DNA of 6,488 bases from Candidatus Moraniibacteriota bacterium (GTDB lineage: Bacteria; Patescibacteriota; Minisyncoccia; Moranbacterales; GCA-2747515): the NCBI GenBank assembly GCA_029933995.1, contig JAOZNB010000072.1:1-6488 (forward strand), read 5' to 3'. A model generated the notes under the pieces. It did not search any database. It was not told where the DNA came from and saw only the letters and a list, made by a program, of their open reading frames with translations. This document shows, piece by piece, positions 1 through 4,671 of this stretch (positions within the stretch are counted from its first letter, which is position 1; each line of letters starts with the position of its first letter). A program made the position numbers and the translations under genes.

Positions 1-1
1 A

Positions 2-541
2 ATAGTAACAGCAGGAACTCCTGTAGTAGGAATATCAACTTGTAACGTAACAACAGATGATGATCAAGGATATTACTTAACAGTAGTAAACTCAACAAAC
101 GGAGGAGTAGTTCAAGACTCAATAATAAGTGTACTAAGACACGAAGATCCAAATAATACAGGAACTTGGTATGGAATAGCAGGAGATGACTTATTACCAT
201 GGGATGACACAACAATAGGAACTCAAGACGGTTTATCAACATGGACAAACGGAACAACAACAGGTCTAGGCTTTTCAGTAATACAATTCCCAGAAGCATC
301 ATTATTAAATAATGACTTTGAAAACACATGGGTAGATGGAACTTGCGGACAATCAACAAATCAATATGCAGGAATCCCAGACACAGCACAAGCAATCTCA
401 GCAGTAACTTCATATCAAGAAACATCAACATCAACTGATATATGTTACAAGGTAGACGTATCACCATCACAACCTTCAGGAGTATACACAGGACAAGTTA
501 CATACACTGCAACTAGTGATGCTAGTAGTTATTATAAGTAG
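2..541 (+). CDS. 3' part of acidic, probably exported beta-rich surface protein (5' end outside window)
   Basis: The frame starting at base 2 is open for 179 residues to TAG at 539-541; the start codon lies upstream of the window. The fragment is rich in Thr, Ser, Gly, Asn and Asp, with about 20 acidic residues against only 3 basic ones (R46, K150, K179 of the fragment). It has Cys at 14, 115 and 148 and Trp at 56, 67, 81 and 110. The end, around 149-171 (YKVDVSPSQPSGVYTGQVTY), has the alternating pattern of a closing beta strand pair of an extracellular beta-sandwich, as in many surface or pilin-like bacterial proteins. No C-terminal membrane anchor or sorting signal is visible. Codon use differs sharply from the downstream genes: GTA 14 of 16 Val, GGA 15 of 18 Gly, ATA 8 of 10 Ile with no ATT. 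A strong terminator follows 10 bases later. A specific family or function cannot be named; the surface location is inferred from composition. Confidence 0.8.
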   Translation: MVTAGTPVVGISTCNVTTDDDQGYYLTVVNSTNGGVVQDSIISVLRHEDPNNTGTWYGIAGDDLLPWDDTTIGTQDGLSTWTNGTTTGLGFSVIQFPEASLLNNDFENTWVDGTCGQSTNQYAGIPDTAQAISAVTSYQETSTSTDICYKVDVSPSQPSGVYTGQVTYTATSDASSYYK

Positions 542-551
542 AATTTTAAAA

Positions 552-589
552 AACAAAAAAGCTCTCAAATAAATGAGAGCTTTTTTGTT
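552..589 (+). terminator. Strong symmetric rho-independent terminator
   Basis: A perfect 16 bp stem pairs 552-567 with 574-589 around the 6-base loop AATAAA. The GC core GCTCTCA/TGAGAGC is flanked by A6 on the left and T6 on the right, so the structure reads as a terminator in both directions. It begins 10 bases after the stop codon of the surface-protein gene. No convergent gene is seen on its right, so its working role here is to end that upstream transcript and insulate the next region. Confidence 0.93.
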
Positions 590-595
590 AACAAA

Positions 596-799
596 ACCCC
601 CTCTGTCCATTCGGACATCTCCCACTTTAAAAAGGGGGAGAGGATGATAATTAAAATTAACTTAAATCACTTCCTTGAAAAAAAGATTAGGATGATAGTT
701 AATGAAAAGAGGGAGAGAATAATAGTTAAGTTTAATGTTGAGATTTGAAATTGAATTAACCAAAACTTTTTTCCTTTGAGGTGGCGGATTGGGGTGGGT
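596..799. repeat. Possible ~200 bp MITE-like element with imperfect terminal inverted repeats
   Basis: The left end begins ACCCCC at 596, and the right end, ending at 799, reads as ACCCACCCC on the opposite strand. Past those bases the two ends keep a similar order (a short CCG core, then a CCTC/CTCCC block, then A-rich DNA), but only as imperfect similarity. Inside, 636-660 and 711-735 align without gaps at 20 of 25 positions, so the interior itself holds a decayed duplication. No transposase ORF is present, so mobilisation would need to be in trans. No target-site duplication could be made out, so the boundaries are tentative. Confidence 0.35.
597..643. repeat. GC-rich double-hairpin palindromic repeat module
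   Basis: Two hairpins stand side by side. The first pairs TGTCC (604-608) with GGACA (613-617) around the loop ATTC. The second pairs TCTCCC (618-623) with GGGAGA (636-641). The outer CCTCT (599-603) could instead pair with the closing AGAGG. The block is far more GC-rich than its surroundings. I recall intergenic repeats of this general shape (CCCCCTCTGTC, short loop, GACATCTCCC, then a GGGGGAG partner) from many bacterial genomes; this is memory, not a search. It is probably REP-like or MITE-like and non-coding. Confidence 0.6.
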
Positions 800-821
800 A
801 GAAATATTATTGTAAAAATAG

Positions 822-846
822 AAAACTTTTATGTAGTGAAAGTTTT
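822..846. repeat. Perfect 8 bp inverted repeat upstream of map promoter
   Basis: AAAACTTT (822-829) and AAAGTTTT (839-846) form a perfect inverted repeat around a 9-base loop, followed by more T residues to 850. A further direct copy of AAAACTTTT lies at 762-770. It lies just upstream of the -35 box at 863. It could be an operator-type site or a weak A/U-only terminator for read-through from the left. In such AT-rich DNA it could also be chance. Confidence 0.35.
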
Positions 847-862
847 TTTTAATTTTATATAA

Positions 863-890
863 TTGACTACATATATAAATAGCGTATGAT
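863..890 (+). promoter_or_regulatory. Sigma70-type promoter for map, giving a probable leaderless mRNA
   Basis: The -35 box TTGACT (863-868) and -10 box TATGAT (885-890) each match consensus at five of six positions and are separated by 16 bases. Only six bases lie between the -10 box and the ATG at 897. Transcription normally starts about six to eight bases after the -10, which puts the transcript's first base at or next to the A of the start codon. There is no Shine-Dalgarno sequence, which agrees with leaderless initiation. Confidence 0.6.
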
Positions 891-896
891 ATATAT

Positions 897-1667
897 ATGA
901 ATACAAATTTTATAAAAACAACTGAAGAGATTGAAATTATGCGAAAAGGTTGTGCAATTTTGGCGGGTGTAATACTTGAGCTTGAGAATATGATTGATGT
1001 TGGTGTGACTGGGTTGGAGATTGATGAATTGGCAGAACAATTAATCTGCGGAGCAGGTTGTGAACCAGCTTTTAAAGGCTATGGTGCAGAAAGTGGAAAT
1101 CCGTTTCCTGGGACTGTTTGTTTTTCTGTGAATGATGGTATTGTACATGGCATTCCTTCAAATAGGATGATAGTGGATGGTGATGTGGTTAAGATTGATA
1201 TTGGACTTATACATGAGGGGTATTATGCAGACATGGCTCGTTCGTTTTTAGTAGGTAATGTGTCAGATGAGGCAGTACAACTTGTAGAGACAACTCGAAA
1301 GGCTTTTTATAAAGGACTTGCTACCATTAAAGAGGGTTCAACACTATTTGATTTTGCTAGTGCTGTACAGAGTCATGCAGAAGGAAAAGGTTATTATATG
1401 GTAAAAAATTTGGTAGGACATGGAATTGGGAAAGATTTACATGAAGCACCACAAATTCCTAATTATGTGGGTAAAAAAATGAATAATTTTACATTTCATG
1501 CAGGTATGACTGTAGCGCTTGAACCCATGGTCAATATTGGTACATCAGAAAATAAAGTGTCTGATGACGGGTGGACATTTGTAACAAGCGATGGAAGTCT
1601 TAGTGCTCATTGGGAAAATACAATTCTTGTAACAGAAAAAGGAACTGAAATTTTAACACAAGTGTAA
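897..1667 (+). CDS. map: Type I methionine aminopeptidase
   Basis: This cytosolic dinuclear-metal protease removes the initiator methionine from new proteins. At 256 residues it has the usual length of the bacterial short type I enzyme and covers one pita-bread domain. The metal ligands are all in place: D101 and D112 (KIDIGLI...YYADMAR), H175 (GHGIGKDLHE), E209 (ALEPM) and E240; the substrate-side histidines are H84 (VHGIP) and H182. One small deviation is at the last motif, usually EHT, which here reads ENT (240-242). The ATG at 897 gives the natural N-terminus (TTEEIEIMRKG start) and sits six bases below a good -10 box without a Shine-Dalgarno. Here the gene is alone, not in the frequent secY-adk-map ribosomal neighbourhood. 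The next gene is 140 bases away, so it is probably its own transcription unit. The product assignment is very secure. Confidence 0.96.
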   Translation: MNTNFIKTTEEIEIMRKGCAILAGVILELENMIDVGVTGLEIDELAEQLICGAGCEPAFKGYGAESGNPFPGTVCFSVNDGIVHGIPSNRMIVDGDVVKIDIGLIHEGYYADMARSFLVGNVSDEAVQLVETTRKAFYKGLATIKEGSTLFDFASAVQSHAEGKGYYMVKNLVGHGIGKDLHEAPQIPNYVGKKMNNFTFHAGMTVALEPMVNIGTSENKVSDDGWTFVTSDGSLSAHWENTILVTEKGTEILTQV

Positions 1668-1731
1668 AACTTAATAATAAACAGTAGTTGTTATTTTTGC
1701 AAATGATAAAATTTTATAGATTAGAATATTG

Positions 1732-1759
1732 TTAACTAGGTGGTTAATTATATTATAAA
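1732..1759 (+). promoter_or_regulatory. Weak candidate promoter for the ruvX-like gene
   Basis: TTAACT (1732-1737) and TATAAA (1754-1759) are separated by 16 bases and would give a leader of about 40 bases. A better-looking TTGACA at 1780-1785 has no -10 box at the right distance before the ATG at 1808. The 140-base gap between the two genes makes a separate promoter plausible, but the boxes are only moderate matches in AT-rich DNA. Confidence 0.25.
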
Positions 1760-1807
1760 TTAATTCTTTATGTAGTTGATTGACACATAATTAAAAATTA
1801 ACAAAAT

Positions 1808-2197
1808 ATGTTACTTGGTATAGATTGGGGAAAGAAAAAAATTGGTCTTGCAATAGCTGAAAGAGAAATTGCAATTGCTTCTGCTTTTGGTGTTTTAGAA
1901 CATGATGAGAACATTTTTGTAAATTTACATAAAATTGTAAAAGAAAATGATGTAGATATGATTATTATTGGAAAGAGTGCGCACTTGTCACAATCTGATA
2001 ATACACAATTAATTGAAGAGTTTGGTGATGCGTGTTGTAATCACATGAACATTGCAGTGGTATTTGTACCAGAAATGTTTTCAACTCGTGAAGCTCATAC
2101 AAATTTAAAAAGTGCAGGAAAGAAAAAAATAGACAGTATTGATGATGCAGAGTCTGCTCGTATTATCTTGCAACAGTATTTAGATTTAGATGCATAG
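1808..2197 (+). CDS. ruvX: RuvX/YqgF-family RNase H-fold protein (putative pre-16S rRNA nuclease)
   Basis: YqgF/RuvX proteins are small RNase H-like nucleases, implicated in maturing the 16S rRNA 5' end (E. coli YqgF) and suggested as alternative Holliday-junction resolvases. The 129-residue length fits the family. The three expected acidic residues can be placed. D6 lies in LGIDWGKKKIGLAI. E89 lies in PEMFSTREA, aligning with the usual DERLTTxxA. D113 lies in DDAESARIILQQYLD, aligning with the usual VDxxAAxxILQxYL. The arginine of DER is methionine here (M90). The central substrate motif, normally GLPxxxDG, is eroded to IIIGKSAHLSQSD (52-64). ATG 1808 gives the standard family N-terminus; the preceding ACAAAAT holds no Shine-Dalgarno. 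Fold and family are secure; the exact substrate is not known from sequence. Confidence 0.85.
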   Translation: MLLGIDWGKKKIGLAIAEREIAIASAFGVLEHDENIFVNLHKIVKENDVDMIIIGKSAHLSQSDNTQLIEEFGDACCNHMNIAVVFVPEMFSTREAHTNLKSAGKKKIDSIDDAESARIILQQYLDLDA

Positions 2198-2236
2198 AAT
2201 AGAAAAGTATAGTATACTGTAGATATAAATAAATAA

Positions 2237-2257
2237 GTCGTAGAAACGGCGTTTTTT
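2237..2257 (+). terminator. Short hairpin with U-tract just before the glycosyltransferase start
   Basis: GTCGT (2237-2241) pairs with ACGGC (2246-2250), with one G-U pair, around the tetraloop AGAA. One G and then T6 (2252-2257) follow. The shape is that of a small intrinsic terminator. It starts 40 bases after the ruvX-like stop but ends only seven bases before the ATG at 2265. It may end the ruvX transcript, act as an attenuator in the leader of the glycosyltransferase gene, or simply be a weak fold. Five base pairs is short for an efficient terminator. Confidence 0.45.
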
Positions 2258-2264
2258 GATTGTT

Positions 2265-3020
2265 ATGAACAAAATTCAATTGTCAATTATTATTCCTGCA
2301 TATAAAGAAAGTGAAAGACTTGGTAGTAACTTATTGGAGATAAAAAAATATGTTCAAAACAATGAATTATCATATGAGATACTTGTTGTAGTAGATGGAT
2401 CTCCAGATAATACAGCAGAAATTGCGAGAGGTTTTGGTGAACAAATTGAAAATTTACGCGTGATAGATAATGAGAGTAACCATGGTAAAGGCTATGTCGT
2501 AAGGCAAGGGTTGCGTGAGTCGAAAGGTGAATATAGAGTATTTTTAGATGCTGATGGGTCTACATCGATTACACATATGGATAGGGCTATGAAATTATTG
2601 GATAGTGGCGTTGATGTTGTGGTAGGTTCTCGGGATGTTGAAGGTTCATATGTACAAATTCATCAACCAAGATATCGTGAAATTATGGGAGATATGGGGA
2701 ATTGGTTGATTCGAGGTGTTTTGGGACTATGGAGTTATCCTGATACACAATGTGGTTTTAAAGTATTGACTGCAAAAGCTGCTGAAGCAGTTTCTTCGCG
2801 AATGGTTGTTGATAGGTTTGGATTTGATTTTGAATTGATTGTTCTTGCAAGAAAAATGGGATTTAATATAAAACAAATGCCTGTGCGGTGGTTGAATGAA
2901 GAGGGTTCTACTGTAGGACTTACTGGTCCAAATGGATTTACTCAGGTATTGATAGATTTATTTAAAACAAGAATGCGTTTGTGGGGCGGTAGGTATAATA
3001 TAAAAGAATATAAGAAGTAG
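2265..3020 (+). CDS. Family 2 glycosyltransferase, dolichyl-phosphate glucosyltransferase-like
   Basis: The product is a GT-A fold, inverting glycosyltransferase that probably moves a sugar from a nucleotide sugar to a polyprenyl-phosphate carrier at the inner face of the membrane. From the ATG at 2265 it has 251 residues. Motifs in order: SIIIPAYKESERL (7-19); VVVDGSPDNT (41-50), nucleotide binding; LDADGST (94-100), the DxD-type metal site; GSR (121-123); DTQCGFK (160-166); FDFELIVLARKMG further on, then PVRWLNEEGS. This series is typical of the DPG-synthase/DPM1-like group (Alg5-like). No transmembrane helix is visible at either end, so it is probably peripheral. An in-frame TTG at 2256 could add three residues, but it lies in the U-tract of a hairpin; the ATG gives the family N-terminus. 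No Shine-Dalgarno is seen. The donor sugar is unknown; the GalT-family gene that follows is consistent with nucleotide-sugar use. Confidence 0.88.
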   Translation: MNKIQLSIIIPAYKESERLGSNLLEIKKYVQNNELSYEILVVVDGSPDNTAEIARGFGEQIENLRVIDNESNHGKGYVVRQGLRESKGEYRVFLDADGSTSITHMDRAMKLLDSGVDVVVGSRDVEGSYVQIHQPRYREIMGDMGNWLIRGVLGLWSYPDTQCGFKVLTAKAAEAVSSRMVVDRFGFDFELIVLARKMGFNIKQMPVRWLNEEGSTVGLTGPNGFTQVLIDLFKTRMRLWGGRYNIKEYKK

Positions 3021-3066
3021 TTTTTCAATAAAATAAATAATACTATCCACTATTTTAATTAGAAAT

Positions 3067-3095
3067 ATCTATCTGTTGGTAGGTAGGTGGTGAGG
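3067..3095 (+). promoter_or_regulatory. Leader hairpin and G-rich block before galT, with a distant SD-like GAGG
   Basis: ATCTATCT (3067-3074) pairs fully with AGGTAGGT (3081-3088), including two G-U pairs, around a 6-base loop. Within and after it, five GG pairs (3078, 3082, 3086, 3089, 3094) stand out in AT-rich leader DNA; the first four fit a two-tier G-quadruplex pattern. GAGG at 3092-3095 is the only SD-like sequence before any gene here, but its spacing to ATG 3108 is 12 bases, longer than usual. Hairpin, quadruplex and ribosome binding would compete, so translational control of galT is possible. Confidence 0.35.
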
Positions 3096-3107
3096 TAAAA
3101 TAAATAA

Positions 3108-4136
3108 ATGATTAATGTTGCTATAGAAAAAAAAGAAGAACTATTAAATGCATCAGAATTGCGTCATGATATCTTAAGAGATGAATGGGTTATTATTTCT
3201 CAAGAGAGAGATAAAAAACCTAATGATTTTATTGATGATGATACAAAACAAAAATATGATTTGGAGTTGGATGTTTTTGCTGATCCAGAAAAAACAGGTC
3301 AAGAAAAAGATGTGTTAATTTATCGAGATGAAAACGATGAGTGGACAACTAGAGTTTTTCCAAATAAATTCCCAGCGGTTAATAGGGATGCGGTAAAAAA
3401 TGATTTGTCAGAAGGACCATATCAGGCAATAACAGCTGTAGGTAGTCATGAAATTGTAGTCACTCGTGATGGAAGGAAAACTCTTGCACTTTTGGAGAAG
3501 AATGAATTGGCCGAAGTAATAGATGCATATCGTGAGAGATATATAGAGTTGATGAATGGTAATAATGTTGGTAGTATTTCAATATTTCACAATCATGGTA
3601 AGAGGGCTGGAGCATCTATAATACATCCGCACTCACAAATTATCTCACTGCCGATTGCTGTACCTGCCGTAACTAGAGAAATTCAAGCATGTCGTGATTA
3701 TACACAAAAAACAAAGAGTCATTTATTTGAAGTTATTGCAGAACATGAGCTTGAAAGTGGACAGCGTATTGTGTATACAAATGATAAGTTCATTGTGTAT
3801 TGTCCCTTTGCTTCATCACACGCCTTTCAAATGCGTATTTTGCCACGTGAACCACAGCCATATTTTGAAAGAATTTCTCCAGAAGGTGAAATATTCTTAG
3901 CTGACGCATTATCAAAGTCATTGAAAACTCTATATAATACATTGGATAATCCAGATTTTAATTATTATTTGAGAACGGCACCTTGTGATGGGCAAGCGTA
4001 TGATGAATACAGTTATCATATTGATGTTTTTCCTCGTACGCATGTATATGCTGGGTTTGAATTTGCTACAGATATTGAAATTGTACCAATGGCACCAGAA
4101 AAAGCAGCTAAGTCATTGAGGGAGTCTATATTATAA
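3108..4136 (+). CDS. galT: GalT-family (HIT superfamily) hexose-1-phosphate nucleotidyltransferase
   Basis: GalT enzymes swap UMP between UDP-glucose and galactose-1-phosphate through a uridylylated histidine. The 342 residues match the family and cover both HIT-like halves. The N-terminal half has ELRHDILRDEWVIIS (17-31), RVFPNKFPAVN (82-92), GSHEIVV (H114), FHNHGKRAGAS (160-170) and the active site HPHSQ (173-177), with H175 as the expected nucleophile and Q177 conserved. The C-terminal half has YCPFASSHAFQMRILPR (231-247), YHIDVFPR (H304), GFEFATD and PEKAAKSLRE. The CxxC zinc pair found near residue 50 of many members is missing: the matching place reads DVFA (55-58). The enzyme could be classic GalT or a related transferase such as ADP-glucose phosphorylase; sequence alone does not settle the substrate. 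It follows a glycosyltransferase gene by 87 bases and precedes the membrane-protein gene by 26, probably heading an operon with tpiA and gap. Confidence 0.85.
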   Translation: MINVAIEKKEELLNASELRHDILRDEWVIISQERDKKPNDFIDDDTKQKYDLELDVFADPEKTGQEKDVLIYRDENDEWTTRVFPNKFPAVNRDAVKNDLSEGPYQAITAVGSHEIVVTRDGRKTLALLEKNELAEVIDAYRERYIELMNGNNVGSISIFHNHGKRAGASIIHPHSQIISLPIAVPAVTREIQACRDYTQKTKSHLFEVIAEHELESGQRIVYTNDKFIVYCPFASSHAFQMRILPREPQPYFERISPEGEIFLADALSKSLKTLYNTLDNPDFNYYLRTAPCDGQAYDEYSYHIDVFPRTHVYAGFEFATDIEIVPMAPEKAAKSLRESIL

Positions 4137-4162
4137 TTATCAATTGACCTATTATCGATATT

Positions 4163-4654
4163 ATGAAAGAACATATAGTGGAATTATTTTCAGGATTGCC
4201 TGATGGTGTTGCAACTGTTTTGATAGCAATGGTTCCAATTACGGAATTGCGAGCTTCTATACCTATAGCAATTACTCAGTTTGAAATGAGTCCAATTGCT
4301 GCTATAGGGTATTCAGTGCTTGGAAATATTATTGCAGGAGCCATAGTCCTTTTTTTTGTGGAAAATGTTCTACATTTGTTTTTGGCACAATCAAAGACAT
4401 TAGATGATTGGTGGCAAAAATACATAAATAGAATTCACAAAAATAATAAAGAAAAATTTGAAAAATGGGGATCTGTAATGCTCGTTACATTTGTTGCAAT
4501 TCCATTACCGATGACAGGAATTTTTACAGGAGCGGTTGCAGCATCAATTTTTCAAATACCATTTAGACAGGCATTTCCGTTACTTGCACTAGGGTCAGTT
4601 ATTTCTGGAATAATAGTCACACTTATAACAGTTGGAGCCACTAACTTTATTTAG
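4163..4654 (+). CDS. Small multi-drug export family membrane protein (COG2426 type)
   Basis: This is a 163-residue inner-membrane protein of the Sm_multidrug_ex family, a name given by homology; transport substrates are not well established. Hydrophobic stretches lie roughly at 14-37, 45-75, 103-127 and 137-160, with a hydrophilic, basic loop at about 76-102 (WWQKYINRIHKNNKEKFEKW). Family motifs are visible: PITELRASIPIA (25-36) and AIPLPMTGIFTGAVAA (112-127). The Pro/Gly-rich pairs suggest two re-entrant or broken helices arranged as a repeat, as in DedA-like proteins. No signal peptide apart from the first membrane segment. It sits 26 bases after galT and 17 before tpiA with no terminator, so it is probably co-transcribed. 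A TATTAT at 4150-4155, seven bases before the ATG, could serve as a -10 box, but no -35 is seen. No Shine-Dalgarno. Family call firm; function open. Confidence 0.85.
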   Translation: MKEHIVELFSGLPDGVATVLIAMVPITELRASIPIAITQFEMSPIAAIGYSVLGNIIAGAIVLFFVENVLHLFLAQSKTLDDWWQKYINRIHKNNKEKFEKWGSVMLVTFVAIPLPMTGIFTGAVAASIFQIPFRQAFPLLALGSVISGIIVTLITVGATNFI

Positions 4655-4671
4655 AATTAATATATAATATT

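Larger units (their letters stand above)
590..862. other. Gene-free intergenic stretch with repeat material
   Basis: No ORF of convincing length or composition lies between the terminator and the map promoter. The left part is a GC-rich palindromic module, followed by AT-rich DNA with three degenerate copies of GATGATARTTAA (starting at 643, 691 and 718). A G-rich block follows at 779-799, then an inverted repeat at 822-846. I see no tRNA, rRNA or recognisable ncRNA fold. The stretch is best read as a decayed repeat element inserted between a terminator and a promoter. Confidence 0.6.

Noticed and set aside
542..896. tRNA, CRISPR array or known riboswitch in the long spacer
   Set aside because: No cloverleaf, no regularly spaced identical repeats and no recognisable riboswitch core; the repeats present are degenerate and irregularly spaced.
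1674..1699. Terminator after map (AATAAACA paired with TGTTATT, then T5)
   Set aside because: The stem is almost all A-U with a bulge, expected by chance in this composition; too weak to list as a feature.
1780..1785. TTGACA as the -35 box of the ruvX promoter
   Set aside because: At 16-18 base spacing the -10 would fall at or inside the start codon, and the sequence there is a poor match.
2207..2217. Small palindrome GTATAGTATAC between ruvX and the glycosyltransferase
   Set aside because: An 11-base A/T-dominated palindrome in AT-rich DNA has little significance without conservation; it could be part of a -10 region, but no -35 was found.
2256..2264. TTG start adding three residues to the glycosyltransferase
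   Set aside because: The TTG lies in the U-tract of a hairpin and has no SD; ATG 2265 places SIIIPAY at the usual distance from the N-terminus.
3694..3900. Open frame of 68 codons on the + strand inside galT
   Set aside because: It overlaps conserved galT sequence in another frame, has no recognisable motif and no start context of its own; it is a shadow.
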